64,000 nt of DNA from Aalborgiella sp963841045 (GCA_963841045.1 CAWJBD010000002.1:124001-188000), one strand, 5' to 3'; numbered from the stretch's first letter, positions 21,164-30,846 are shown. Translations and numbers: made by a program. Notes: generated from the letters alone by a model not told the origin.

Positions 21164-21334
21164 CGCAACCCAATGCGCACTATTTACGGCTTGCTAAAAG
21201 GCTACGCCTTCGCCTGGGTGGGTCATTTCTTCTTCGAACACAACCGACCCGCCACCTTCAAATACCCCTTCTACAGCTTCGCCGGCGACTGGCGCATGTG
21301 GGCAGATATGTGGCGCGGTAAGGTGGGGTTTTAA
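21164..21334 (+). pseudogene. Truncated duplicate of the DUF962 gene (3' fragment)
   Basis: Encodes RNPMRTIYGLLKGYAFAWVG and continues to the family's C-terminus, ending in TAA at 21332-21334. It lacks the first half of the gene and has no start. By eye, 21200-21334 differs from 17395-17529 at about nine positions of 135. The fragment marks the right edge of the TctC-sulfatase-gntR interval. Confidence 0.88.
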
Positions 21335-21503
21335 ACGCAAATTGACCCGTACATATTGCCTTCTGCGGTGTGAAGTCGTGTCTGCAAATCAAATATTCTG
21401 CCTTTGACAAAAATCAATTTCTTCTAGCCTTAAGTTTGACCCTGGTCAACACTGCACGTATTCAAAGTGCCAAGATGAAATTGTATTTTTAACCAAGGAG
21501 AAT

Positions 21504-21815
21504 ATGATGAAAAAGCAAATAGGTCTGATTGCATTGTTGTTAGGTATGACGTTTTCAGTCGTTGGGTGTGGTGGCGATTCATCTGACGATGCAACCGTTG
21601 CATTCAGGAACGATTCAACGAGCAAAACGGTTTGTGCTATCTGGGACGGTGTAAACACAGGCGCGCTATCACCTGGTGAACTGAGTGCCTCACGGGTTGC
21701 CAATGCGGGCACGCACACCATTAAATGGACTAACTGCAGTGGAAGTGACCTTACAACAATGGGATGGCCGAACTTAGTAGAGGGACATAGCTATACATTT
21801 CCCTACAAGGACTGA
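21504..21815 (+). CDS. Small secreted lipoprotein of unknown function
   Basis: A 103-residue protein with a basic start (MKKQ), a hydrophobic stretch and a lipobox SVVGC, so it is probably a lipid-anchored envelope protein; the mature part begins CGGDSSDD. Remaining sequence is polar with a NCSGSDL segment and no domain I recognise. Two ATGs are adjacent, at 21504 and 21507; AGGAG at 21496-21500 gives better spacing to 21507. Function unknown. Confidence 0.72.
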   Translation: MMKKQIGLIALLLGMTFSVVGCGGDSSDDATVAFRNDSTSKTVCAIWDGVNTGALSPGELSASRVANAGTHTIKWTNCSGSDLTTMGWPNLVEGHSYTFPYKD

Positions 21816-21857
21816 AACTGAATTTTCTTTCGGTAGCAAATTAATTTGAAGGTGTGG

Positions 21858-22379
21858 CTATGTGGTTTTAGCCTGAAATCTTTCAATATGCTGCGACCGA
21901 ATTTTCTCCAATTGCGCTTCATTCACAAGGTGCGGCGCAATCTCCGACAGTGGCACTAACACAAACGCCCGTTGCCACATGCGCGGATGCGGAACAGTCA
22001 AGGTTGCTGTGTTAATTTTGTCATCACCGAAAAGCAAGATATCCAAATCCAGCGTACGGGGTGCGTTTTTATAGGGGCGCTCGCGGCCTGCGCTTTGCTC
22101 TATTTTTTGTAGCTCTTCCAGCAACCACTGCGCCAGCTGGGTGCATGAAACTTCAATGACGGCGTTGATGTAGTCTGGGCTTTTGGGTGCGCCGGGTAGC
22201 GACTCCATTGCCGCTGTTTGGTAGAGCGATGATTGCTGGGTGACTTGCACATGGGGCAGAGCGTCGATGGCTTGGATGGCATCGCGCACGGCTTGTGCGT
22301 TGGCTGCTAAAGTTGCGCCTAAATTTGCACCCAGGGCAATGTAGGCGGTGACGGGTTTGGGTGCCGTCTTACGCATCAT
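21858..22379 (-). CDS. folK: 2-amino-4-hydroxy-6-hydroxymethyldihydropteridine diphosphokinase
   Basis: Transfers diphosphate from ATP to the pterin alcohol in folate synthesis. The 173-residue protein has AYIALGANLG at the start, the RTLDLDILLFGD block with the two magnesium-binding Asp residues, and HPRMWQRAFVLVPL, all family hallmarks. It lies 36 bp after pcnB on the same strand, the pcnB-folK pairing seen in many Proteobacteria. Confidence 0.96.
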   Translation of the reverse strand: MMRKTAPKPVTAYIALGANLGATLAANAQAVRDAIQAIDALPHVQVTQQSSLYQTAAMESLPGAPKSPDYINAVIEVSCTQLAQWLLEELQKIEQSAGRERPYKNAPRTLDLDILLFGDDKINTATLTVPHPRMWQRAFVLVPLSEIAPHLVNEAQLEKIRSQHIERFQAKTT

Positions 22380-22415
22380 GAACCCTTAGCCAAGTTCAGG
22401 ACGAACGGAATACTT

Positions 22416-24011
22416 TTATTCTGTTGCTCCATCGCTTGGATTCGGTACAAAAGCGGGGTTGTCTTTTTTCACACCACCGCGCTTTCTGCGTCTGCGTTTT
22501 TTGGCGGGGTCGGTGTTGGCGGGCACGTCAATTGTTTCTTCGAAATCACCTGCGTCGCTCACTGCATCAGTTGTGGCTGTTTTACTTTTTGCGCTTGATT
22601 TCGGTTTGTTTTTCTGTGCTTCACGTTGCTCTTGCCGCACTTGGTCGACCAAGTCTTCGCGCACTTCGTCGCTGGCCATGCTGAATTCTTGCCACCATTC
22701 GGCCAAGGCTTCGTCCACTTCACCAGCATCCGCACGCAGTCGCATGAAGTCAAAACTGGCTCTGAAGCGCGGCTGGTCCACCATGCCAAAAGGGGTGTTG
22801 CCCACGCGCTTTTCAAAGCGGGGTTGCATCATCCAAATTTCGCGCATGTCGGCGGCCAGTTTGCCGCGGCCAGATACATCGCCTATGCGGGCATTGAACA
22901 CATCGTCAATGGCGTCTTGCAGCGCAGGGTGGCTGTGTTGCCGCTGACGCAATCTGGCAGCCCATCCATCGCGCACATCGGCCCATAGCACGCACGCCAA
23001 CAGGAAGCTGGCGACAACGGGTTTGCCTTCGCCCACACGGCGGTCGGTGTCTTCGAGCGCCACGCGCACCAAAGTTTGTTCGGCGCGTTCCACCACCACA
23101 TCCAACAGTGGGTATATGCCCTTTGACATGCCCAATGCTTTGAGTGTGTCAATGCTGCTTTGCGCATGACCCGTTTGCAAGAGCTTGAGCATTTCGTCAA
23201 ACAGCCGGCTTTGTGGCACGTCAGCCAAAAGTTTTTGTGATGCCAATAATGGCGAAGCGGTTTTGCTGTCCAACTTGAAACCCAAAGGTGCGAGCTTGGC
23301 CGCAAAGCGCACAGCACGGATGATGCGCACCGGGTCTTCGCGGTATCGTGCGGTGGCATCGCCAATCATGCGAATCACACGGTTTTTGGCGTCCTTGAAG
23401 CCGCCGTGGTAGTCCACCACGATTTGCGTTTCAGGGTCGTAATACATGGCGTTAATGGTGAAGTCGCGGCGCACAGCGTCTTCTTGCTGTGTGCCCCACA
23501 CGTTGTCGCGCAACACGCGGCCAGTTGAATCGACAGCGTGCTTCATGCCCGCCAGCTCAGATTTGCTGGTTTTCTCATTGCCTTTGACTTGCTCTGCTGC
23601 CGCATTGTCTAAATTGGCGCGAAAGGTGGTGACCTCGATCACCTCATGCTCGCGCCCACGCCCGTACACCACATGAACGATGCGAAAACGGCGGCCAATG
23701 ATGAAGGCGCGTCGAAACAGGTGTTTGACTTGCTCGGGCGTTGCATTGGTGGCGACATCAAAATCTTTGGGGCGCAAACCCACCAGCAGGTCGCGCACCG
23801 CGCCACCCACAATATAGGCTTGAAAGCCAGCGCGTTTGAGCACGTGCACCACATCGCGGGCGCGGTCGTCTACCAAATCGTTGTCGATGCCGTGGGTGGC
23901 AACGACTATGTCTTCGCGTTTGCCGTAGTTGGTTTTCTTGCCCTTGGCTGGTTTGCCGTCAGCCGTGCTGTCTGACTTACCAAGTAATTTGTTGATGAAT
24001 TTCTTAATCAT
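22416..24011 (-). CDS. pcnB: Poly(A) polymerase I
   Basis: Adds 3' poly(A) tails to RNA and so promotes its degradation. The 531-residue protein has the nucleotidyltransferase signature GGAVRDLLVGLRPKDFDVAT at residues 65-85, with the catalytic Asp pair, then the RRDFTINAMYYD block and the RFAAKLGF-like RNA-binding region. The C-terminal 60 residues are rich in Lys, Arg, Ala and Ser, including KKRRRRKRGG, typical of bacterial PAP and absent from CCA-adding enzymes. First gene of the pcnB-folK pair. Confidence 0.95.
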   Translation of the reverse strand: MIKKFINKLLGKSDSTADGKPAKGKKTNYGKREDIVVATHGIDNDLVDDRARDVVHVLKRAGFQAYIVGGAVRDLLVGLRPKDFDVATNATPEQVKHLFRRAFIIGRRFRIVHVVYGRGREHEVIEVTTFRANLDNAAAEQVKGNEKTSKSELAGMKHAVDSTGRVLRDNVWGTQQEDAVRRDFTINAMYYDPETQIVVDYHGGFKDAKNRVIRMIGDATARYREDPVRIIRAVRFAAKLAPLGFKLDSKTASPLLASQKLLADVPQSRLFDEMLKLLQTGHAQSSIDTLKALGMSKGIYPLLDVVVERAEQTLVRVALEDTDRRVGEGKPVVASFLLACVLWADVRDGWAARLRQRQHSHPALQDAIDDVFNARIGDVSGRGKLAADMREIWMMQPRFEKRVGNTPFGMVDQPRFRASFDFMRLRADAGEVDEALAEWWQEFSMASDEVREDLVDQVRQEQREAQKNKPKSSAKSKTATTDAVSDAGDFEETIDVPANTDPAKKRRRRKRGGVKKDNPAFVPNPSDGATE

Positions 24012-24072
24012 GGTTTCCTAGATAGCCCTGATTATCCCAGAGAGCACACAGGTGTCTCAAAATAGCAGGAAA

Positions 24073-24753
24073 TCACGAAAAAAGGTCCAATATTTTCCAA
24101 CTGCGCGCTTGCGCCACTGCACGCAAACGCGCGTCTGGGTTGGTGGCGATGGGGGTGTTGACTTTTTCTAATAGCGCGATGTCGTTGAACGAGTCTGTGT
24201 AAAAAGTGGTGTGCACGTTTTGCCAATTCAGCTGGTTGGCAGCCAGCCATTCTTCCACACGCGTCACCTTGCCTTCGTGCGCTGATGGCACGCCTTTGAT
24301 TGCGCCAGTGATCCAGCCATTGCCGTGTTGAGCAGCATCCATCTCCAGCTGAACCGCTATCAATTCGTCTATGCCCAATGCGCTGGCAATGGGGCGCGTC
24401 ACAAACTCATTGGTGGCCGTGACGATGACGATGCGGTCGCCACGCTGTCGGTGCTGGGCAATCAAATCAGTTGCAGATCTAGTGATGGCGGGTTCTATCA
24501 CTTCGCGCATGAACTGTGCATGTGCAGCGATGGATTTGTCTTTACCTTGCTCTTTGATGGCCTGTGTGGCAAAGCGCACGTAGTCGGCAATTTTGAGCTC
24601 GCCCTTTTTGTATTGTGCAAAAAATTCGTCGTTGCGCTGTTTGAAAATAACTGGGTCGGTCCAGCCGATGCGGGTGGTGAACTCGCCCCAGGCATAGTCA
24701 GAGTCCAATGGCAAGAGGGTGTGGTCCAGGTCGAAAAGCGTCAGATTGATCAT
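24073..24753 (-). CDS. HAD-superfamily phosphatase (HAD-IB, SerB-like)
   Basis: Predicted cytosolic phosphatase of 226 residues. Motif I is DLDHTLLP with nucleophile Asp8 and acid Asp10, motif II is TATNEF, and the metal-binding motif IV is YTDSFNDIALLE. The spacing and C1-type cap fit subfamily IB, which includes SerB. The presence of other HAD-IB hydrolases of unknown substrate makes a serine assignment unsafe. It lies between hda and pcnB on the same strand. Confidence 0.88.
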   Translation of the reverse strand: MINLTLFDLDHTLLPLDSDYAWGEFTTRIGWTDPVIFKQRNDEFFAQYKKGELKIADYVRFATQAIKEQGKDKSIAAHAQFMREVIEPAITRSATDLIAQHRQRGDRIVIVTATNEFVTRPIASALGIDELIAVQLEMDAAQHGNGWITGAIKGVPSAHEGKVTRVEEWLAANQLNWQNVHTTFYTDSFNDIALLEKVNTPIATNPDARLRAVAQARSWKILDLFS

Positions 24754-24772
24754 TGTAAAATTAAATATGATA

Positions 24773-24841
24773 TGCTATATATTTGATAGCATACTAGGCA
24801 ATATATACGCCGGCTATAGCCTGATTTTTCATATATTTTCA
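24773..24841 (-). repeat. Dispersed repeat copy R5, inverted, intergenic
   Basis: Reverse-orientation copy: terminal hairpin TGCTATATATTTGATAGCA at 24773-24791 followed by GGCAATATATACGCCGGC at 24798-24815 and the T-rich left end. It lies between hda and the HAD gene on the minus strand. Confidence 0.8.
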
Positions 24842-24854
24842 TAAAATAATGGGT

Positions 24855-25541
24855 TTAAGACTCATTCATCATGGCTTTGATGAGTGAGACTGTGATGGCT
24901 TTCTTGGATTGCATGGCGTAGCCGTCCATCGCGTCTAGCAGTTCCATCAAACTGCCCAAATCGCGGCTAAAGCGTTTGAGCATAAAGTCCATCACCTCGT
25001 CGCTTAAGAACACGCCGCGCGCATCGGCTTCTTGGCGCAAAACGCCACGGCGTTCGGGTTCAGACAGCACCTGCAAGTCATAGACATGTCCCCAGCCAAA
25101 GCGCGTGCGCAGGTCTTCGCGCAGTTGCAATTGCGCTGGTGGCACATCACCCGCGGCCAGCACCCAGCGCTGTGCGCCAGTGCTGGGTGTCATGGCATTG
25201 ACAAACCAATTGAAAGCAGCATGTTGTTGCTCGGCGGTGTACAGGTGCACATCGTCCATCAACACCGCCACCCAAGCCTCGTTGAAGGCTGGTGGCGTGA
25301 GCATGGATGCATCCAGCCAACCCACTTGCGCGCCCGATTCTTGCAGTGCCTGCGACACGGCTTTGAGTAAATGTGTTTTGCCACTGGAACTGGCACCACA
25401 CACATAGGTGGGCACAGGCGAACGTGTAGGGCTGTGTGTCCACAGCTTCAAATGTTCCAGTACAGCGACATTGGGCCCAGCAAAAAAATTGTCCAAAGTG
25501 GGGCCAGTGCCCAATCCGATATCCAGTGCGATTTGCTTCAT
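24855..25541 (-). CDS. hda: DnaA regulatory inactivator Hda
   Basis: AAA+ protein related to DnaA that, with the DNA clamp, stimulates ATP hydrolysis by DnaA to prevent re-initiation. It has 228 residues. KQIALDIGLG at the N-terminus resembles the clamp-binding motif (QL-like). Next come the P-loop CGASSSGKTHLL, DDVHLY as Walker B, and an Arg-finger region. It lacks the DnaA DNA-binding domain IV. Downstream of perM on the same strand with a 16-bp gap. Confidence 0.93.
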   Translation of the reverse strand: MKQIALDIGLGTGPTLDNFFAGPNVAVLEHLKLWTHSPTRSPVPTYVCGASSSGKTHLLKAVSQALQESGAQVGWLDASMLTPPAFNEAWVAVLMDDVHLYTAEQQHAAFNWFVNAMTPSTGAQRWVLAAGDVPPAQLQLREDLRTRFGWGHVYDLQVLSEPERRGVLRQEADARGVFLSDEVMDFMLKRFSRDLGSLMELLDAMDGYAMQSKKAITVSLIKAMMNES

Positions 25542-25557
25542 GGGTCCTGAATGTTTT

Positions 25558-26630
25558 TTAACCCTGATAGAGTTTGCTGCTCATGTAATTTGCTTGTAGG
25601 CGGCGTATAGCTACTAACAGCACAGCGCTGGCTGGCAATGCGACCAATATCCCGACAAAACCAAACAATTGCCCAAATGCCATCAACGCAAATATCACCG
25701 CGATGGGGTGCAAACCGATGCGTTCACCCACAAAGCGTGGCGTCAGGAAAAAACTTTCCACCAATTGCCCAGCACCGTATACAACAGCCACCATCACCAA
25801 CGCTTTGATGGAGGCGAATTGCAGCAAACCAGACAAGAGTGCCAAAACCATACCCAAACCAAAACCCAAATACGGCACAAACACGGCCAAGCCCGTGAAG
25901 ATGCCAATCGGCCAAGCCAAATCCAAACCAAATAAGACCAAGCCCACACTGTAAAACACAGCCAACATCAACATCACCAACAGTTGCCCACGCAGGTATT
26001 GCCCCAGCACAGCGTCGGCTTCATTCACAAAGCTGTCAAAGGCTGAACGCATGCGCGGCGGCACAAAAGATTGAGCACGTGAGACAAAATGGTCCCAATC
26101 GTTGAGCAAATAAAACAGCACCACCGGTATCAGCACCGCATTGCCTATCACCGCCAGCGCCACGCTGCCACCGAGCTTGACCGATGAGAGCAAGGAGCCA
26201 ATGCTGTCTTCGGCATTGGTGTTGAGGTATTTCAAAATAAAGTCTTTGATGTGTGCGAAATCAAAGGTGAACTTCACGCCAAGTTGCGCCAGCAAAGGCT
26301 TCACCCAGCTGCTGATGTTGTCAAAGCAGTACCGGTATTTGCTCTTTCAAAAGTGGCAATTGCTTGGTCAAAATAGGCACAATCAGCAACAAAAGTGCCA
26401 GTGCCAGACATGACAAACAGCAACTCAACCAAAAGCACACCAAGTATACGTGGCATCTTGCCACGGAACAAAGCATCGAGCCGGTTGACCACCGGATTGA
26501 GCGCATAGGCCAACACACCAGCCACCACAAAGGGTGTCAGCACGGGTCCCAATAACCAGAGTAAGAGCACCGTGACCATGGCGATACCCAGCCAGGTGAA
26601 CACGCTTTTTTGCGTAGCAGAGAATTGCAT
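25558..26630 (-). pseudogene. AI-2E family transporter (PerM/YdiK-like), two frameshifts
   Basis: Multi-spanning inner-membrane protein of about 355 codons. The N-terminal frame starts at 26630 and leaves homology at about 26408, where GTGTFV should read LALALLLL one base over. That second frame ends in TGA after KEQIPVLL at about 26321, and homology resumes as DNISSWVKPLLAQLG in a third frame to the stop at 25558. Both are one-base insertions. The C-terminal half includes the family's FVPYLGFGLG block. Decayed gene or sequence errors. Confidence 0.85.
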
Positions 26631-26759
26631 ATAAAGAGTGCCTAAAAATGACGGTGAATAAAACCCTTAAAATCGTAGCAAATTCTAACCGTCATAACGG
26701 CTAAAGCGTGTATTCAGCTCTTTCTAAACGATCTCACAACTTTCCCCCTAGGTTTCACC

Positions 26760-27827
26760 ATGACCACACCACTCTCCTACAAAGACGCCGGCGTTGATAT
26801 TGACGCCGGCGACGCCCTGATTGAGCGCATCAAACCCTTTGCCAAAAAAACCATGCGCGAAGGCGTTTTAGCCGGTATTGGTGGCTTTGGTGCCTTGTTT
26901 GAAGTGTCCAAAAAATTCAAAGAACCCGTGCTGGTTAGTGGCACCGATGGTGTGGGTACCAAACTGAAATTGGCATTTGAATGGGACATGCACGACACCG
27001 TGGGCATCGATTTGGTGGCCATGAGTGTCAACGACGTGTTGGTACAAGGCGCAGAGCCATTGTTCTTTTTGGATTATTTCGCCTGTGGCAAGTTGCACAT
27101 TGATACCGCTGCGGCTGTCATCCAAGGCATCGCCAAAGGGTGTGAGCTCTCAGGCTGCGCATTGATTGGTGGCGAAACAGCCGAAATGCCAGGTATGTAC
27201 CCAGCCGGTGAATACGATTTGGCTGGCTTTGCGGTTGGTGCAGTGGAGAAGTCAAAAATCTTGACAGGCGAATCCATTACCGCAGGCGACGTGGTACTGG
27301 GATTAAAAAGCAACGGCGTGCATTCCAACGGATTCAGCTTGGTGCGCAAATGCATTGAGCGTGCCGAGGCCGCTGGAAAAATTCCAGCAACACTAGATGG
27401 TCAACCTTTCAAACAAGCCGTGATGATGCCAACGCGTTTGTATGTGTTGAACGTATTGAAAGCATTGGCTGCTCACCCATTGAACACTGCCACCAATGGC
27501 GCAACGTCTGGTATCAAAGCACTGGCCCACATCACCGGCGGCGGCTTGCTAGAGAATATTCCCCGCGTGCTGCCCAAAGGCATGGCAGCGCATCTGAAAA
27601 AAGGCAGCTGGCCACAAACTGAGATGTTCGCCTGGCTGCAAGACACAGCTGGCATCGACGACATTGAAATGAACCGCACCTTCAATAACGGCATTGGCAT
27701 GGTGGTTGTCGTAGACGCCGCCAGTGCTGTAGCTGTTTCACAAACCTTGCGCGATTTGGGCGAGACCGTGTTTGAAATCGGCATCATCGCACCGCAAGGA
27801 ACGGGTGCGGCTGTGGTGCTGAGTTAA
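26760..27827 (+). CDS. purM: Phosphoribosylformylglycinamidine cyclo-ligase
   Basis: AIR synthetase, fifth step of purine synthesis: ATP-driven ring closure of FGAM. The 355-residue protein begins YKDAGVDIDAGDALIERIK, then VSGTDGVGTKLKLAF with ATP-binding residues, and GGGLLENIPRVLP in the second domain. The gene is alone on the plus strand, divergent from the perM-hda group, with its own 129-bp upstream region. Confidence 0.97.
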   Translation: MTTPLSYKDAGVDIDAGDALIERIKPFAKKTMREGVLAGIGGFGALFEVSKKFKEPVLVSGTDGVGTKLKLAFEWDMHDTVGIDLVAMSVNDVLVQGAEPLFFLDYFACGKLHIDTAAAVIQGIAKGCELSGCALIGGETAEMPGMYPAGEYDLAGFAVGAVEKSKILTGESITAGDVVLGLKSNGVHSNGFSLVRKCIERAEAAGKIPATLDGQPFKQAVMMPTRLYVLNVLKALAAHPLNTATNGATSGIKALAHITGGGLLENIPRVLPKGMAAHLKKGSWPQTEMFAWLQDTAGIDDIEMNRTFNNGIGMVVVVDAASAVAVSQTLRDLGETVFEIGIIAPQGTGAAVVLS

Positions 27828-27840
27828 CGCCACTTCGCCA

Positions 27841-27907
27841 TAAATATATGAAAAATAAGGCTATAGCCGGCGTATTTATTGCCTATCATGCTATTTTATT
27901 TATAGCA
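27841..27907 (+). repeat. Dispersed repeat copy R6, intergenic
   Basis: Near-canonical copy: ATATATGAAAAATAAGGC, CTATAGCCGGCGTATTTATT, GCCTATCA and the hairpin TGCTAT-TTTATTT-ATAGCA at 27889-27907. It lies between the convergent purM and persulfide dioxygenase genes. Confidence 0.82.
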
Positions 27908-27923
27908 TTCGATACGCTGTGAA

Positions 27924-28673
27924 TTAACCTTGTATGGTTTCGGCCATCTGGATGCAATACTGTTGCAAGTTTTCTGGAATGTCGTTCGGACACACACCAC
28001 ACGCCAAATTGCCCGGCACAGCATAGTCGATGAATTTGGGGTAGGCCAGATTGAGTTTGTTCATCATGTCAACAAAATCTTCGAGTTTTCTGTCACCACC
28101 CAAGCGTGGGTTTAAGCGTTTTTCTTGGCCGATGGTGCTGACGCTGCGAAGTTTGTAATCGTGACCGGGGTAGACCAAGGTGTCGTCGTCCAATGCAAAC
28201 AACTTGCCACGCACAGAATGGTACAAAGCGGCGGGGTCGCCACTTTGAAAATCTGTTCGACCACAGGCTTCAATCATCAAGGCATCGCCACTGAACAAAC
28301 GACCTTGGCAGGTGTAGGCAAAATGGTTGTTGGTATGGCCTGGGGTGTGAATGGCTTGTAGTTCAAGACTGCCAAATTGGAGGGGAACGCCATCTTCCAG
28401 CCCAACTTGCGTGCAGGGCAAAGCATCCAATGCAGGGCCTGCAATTTTGCTGCCCGTCATTTGACTCAATTTCAGTGCGGAGCTGATGTGATCGGCATGG
28501 ATATGCGTTTCAACGGTGTAGGCCAGCTTTAAGCCACGCTTGTTGATTTCCGCCAAATCACGTTCCCATTCGGGCAACACGGGGTCAATCAAAATGGCTT
28601 GCCCAGTCGCTTCACACGCCAAAAGGTAGGTGTAGGTGCTGGATACAGTGTCGAACAGTTGTTTGAATATCAT
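27924..28673 (-). CDS. Persulfide dioxygenase-like MBL-fold hydrolase (ETHE1 family)
   Basis: Predicted mono-iron enzyme that oxidises glutathione persulfide to sulfite. Of about 249 residues, it carries THIHADH with the metal-binding and catalytic residues, HTPGHTNNH, SGDALMIEACGRTDFQSGD and a late YPGHDY, all typical of ETHE1-type persulfide dioxygenases. The NLACGVC segment near the C-terminus is also characteristic. The ATG at 28673 has AGGAG nine bases upstream; a longer TTG-initiated frame overlaps that site. No rhodanese or SQR gene is adjacent. Confidence 0.88.
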   Translation of the reverse strand: MIFKQLFDTVSSTYTYLLACEATGQAILIDPVLPEWERDLAEINKRGLKLAYTVETHIHADHISSALKLSQMTGSKIAGPALDALPCTQVGLEDGVPLQFGSLELQAIHTPGHTNNHFAYTCQGRLFSGDALMIEACGRTDFQSGDPAALYHSVRGKLFALDDDTLVYPGHDYKLRSVSTIGQEKRLNPRLGGDRKLEDFVDMMNKLNLAYPKFIDYAVPGNLACGVCPNDIPENLQQYCIQMAETIQG

Positions 28674-28821
28674 GTTGTTTGACTCCTTATTCAACCTATA
28701 TGGTACGCATTAAGTCAATTGCAAGCTTGGTTGCTCCAAGCAAAACGCTACAGCAAACGTTGTATTTCAAATGTGAATCAGGTCAAACTTTTCTCAGAAG
28801 TAAAAGCATCTCTGCCGTAAG

Positions 28822-30193
28822 TTATCGCAGTCGCAGCTCTGCTGCTCTGGCGTGCGCTTGCAAGCCTTCACCGTGTGCCAGGATGGAGGCAATCTTGCCC
28901 AGTTCTTGCGCACCAGCTTCGCTGACTTCAATGATGCTGCTGCGCTTTTGAAAGTCGTATACGCCCAGCGGGCTGCTGAAGCGTGCGGTGCCCGATGTGG
29001 GCAACACATGGTTGGGTCCGGCGCAATAGTCGCCCAAAGATTCGCTGGTGAAAGCACCCAAGAAAATCGCGCCAGCATGTTTCAGCATGGGTTCCCAGCG
29101 GTGCGGGTCTCGGCTGGAGACTTCCAAATGTTCAGGGGCAATTCGGTTGCTGATGTCGCAGGCTTCTTCCATGCTGCGCGTCAAAATCAAGGCGCCACGG
29201 TCGTTCAGCGATTTGGCGATGATGGCGGCGCGGGGCATGTCGGGCAGCAAGCGGTTGATGCTTTCTTGCACTTGGGCGATGTAGGCAGCGTCTGGGCAGA
29301 GCAGAATGCTTTGCGCCAGCTCGTCGTGCTCAGCTTGGCTGAACAAATCCATCGCCACCCAATCAGGCGGGGTGCTGCCGTCGGCCAACACCAAAATTTC
29401 ACTCGGGCCGGCGATCATGTCGATGCCCACGGTGCCAAATACGCGGCGTTTGGCAGCGGCCACGTAGGCGTTGCCGGGACCGGTGATTTTGTCTACTTTG
29501 GGAATGGTGGCTGTGCCGTAGGCCAGCGCAGCCACGGCTTGTGCGCCACCGATGGTGAAGGCACGGCTGACGCCAGCGACGTAAGCTGCGGCAAGAACCA
29601 GATCATTGCGTTCACCACGGGCTGAAGTTGTAGAACCACTGCCACCTGTCGCCACGCTTTACGAACTGGCGTTGGTACAGCCATGATGATCTCTTCAACC
29701 CCAGCAACGTGTGCAGGAATGGCATTCATCAGCACACTGGACGGGTAAGCGGCTTTACCACCTGGCACGTAGATACCGACACGGTCTAGCGGGGTGACTT
29801 TTTGACCAAGTAAGGAGCCATCTTCGTCACGATAGCTCCAGCTCTCGCCGTTCGCTTTTTTTTGTGCCTCGTGGTAGCTGCGTACACGTGTTGCCGCAGC
29901 TTGCAATGCTTCACGTTGCGCAGCAGGGAAAGCGTCAAAAGCCGCTTTGAGATCGGCTTGTGTGAGTTCCAAAGTCGCGCACAGATGTTGCGTGTCAATC
30001 CATCGAAGCGGTGGTGTACTCCAGTACGGCTACATCGCCACGCGTTTGTACATCGCGCAGAATGTTGGCAACGACGTCTTCAATACCCTCATCGCGTTTC
30101 TGCCGACCAATGCAGGCGTGCTTTGAAATCGGCTTCAAAGGATGCGTTAGCCGTTGATAATTGTGCAGGTGTTGCTCGCAAATTCATAGCCAT
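28822..30193 (-). pseudogene. hisD: Histidinol dehydrogenase, multiply frameshifted
   Basis: Last enzyme of histidine synthesis, oxidising histidinol to histidine. The C-terminal part (28822-29655) is intact with GPSEILVLADG and FSQAEHDE. The N-terminal part is broken. The ATG at 30193 overlaps the hisG stop in TAATG and starts a good N-terminus ending at ETR-stop near 30100. The true sequence then continues over at least four more frame changes (near 30097, 30022, 30000 and 29968), before an open stretch ELTQADLKAAFDA. Another break with extra sequence lies near 29640-29665. This density of damage makes a functional product unlikely if the sequence is right. Confidence 0.85.
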
Positions 30194-30846
30194 TATTTAC
30201 CAATCGCTCCCGCAAACGCATCAATGATGGCGCGAATCGGAGCTTGTTTGAGTTTCAGTGCGGCTTGGTTGACGACCAAGCGCGAGCTGATGTCCATGAT
30301 GTGTTCCACCTCAACCAAGTGATTGGCTTTGAGGGTGTTGCCGGTGGAAACCAAATCGACAATCGCATCGGCCATGCCAACCAGCGGGGCCAGTTCCATG
30401 CTGCCGTAGAGCTTAATCAAATCGACGTGCACGCCCTTGCTGGCGAAAAACTCGCGCGCTATCGCAACGTATTTGGTGGCCACTTTGAGGCGACTACCGC
30501 GCTTGACAGCTGCGGCGTAATCAAAGTCTGCTTTGACAGCGACGCTGATGCGGCATTTGGCGATTTGCAAGTCCAACGGTGTGTACAAACCTTGGCTGCC
30601 GTGTTCTAAGAGTGTGTCTTTACCAGTGATACCCATGTCGGCACCGCCGTATTGCACATAGGTTGGCACATCGGTTGCGCGCACCACCAACACCCGCACG
30701 TCAGGCTGGTTGGTCGTCAAAATCAGCTTGCGCGATTTTTCCGGATCTTCCAAGACCTCAATCCCTGCGGCTTTCAAGAGCGGCAAGGTTTCTTCGAAAA
30801 TGCGGCCTTTTGATAGCGCAAGCGTAATCAAATTCGTACTCCCCAT
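30193..30846 (-). CDS. hisG: ATP phosphoribosyltransferase, short form
   Basis: First step of histidine synthesis, joining ATP and PRPP. The 217-residue protein lacks the C-terminal regulatory domain of long HisG, so it needs HisZ, found at 13914-15089. Motifs include ITLALSKGRIFEETLPLL at the N-terminus, GGADMGITGKD, and DLVSTGNTLKANHL for PRPP binding. Its TAA overlaps the hisD ATG by one base, implying translational coupling. Confidence 0.96.
   Translation of the reverse strand: MGSTNLITLALSKGRIFEETLPLLKAAGIEVLEDPEKSRKLILTTNQPDVRVLVVRATDVPTYVQYGGADMGITGKDTLLEHGSQGLYTPLDLQIAKCRISVAVKADFDYAAAVKRGSRLKVATKYVAIAREFFASKGVHVDLIKLYGSMELAPLVGMADAIVDLVSTGNTLKANHLVEVEHIMDISSRLVVNQAALKLKQAPIRAIIDAFAGAIGK

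Noticed and set aside
21433..21450. Palindrome TTGACCCTGGTCAA before the small lipoprotein gene.
   Set aside because: Short, single occurrence in the window and no clear promoter next to it; too little to call an operator.
25570..25610. Possible further repeat fragment at the 3' end of perM (TGTAGGCGGCGTAT shared with R8).
   Set aside because: Only 14 bases match and the rest of the element, including the hairpin, is absent. The encoded residues fit the normal C-terminus of the family.
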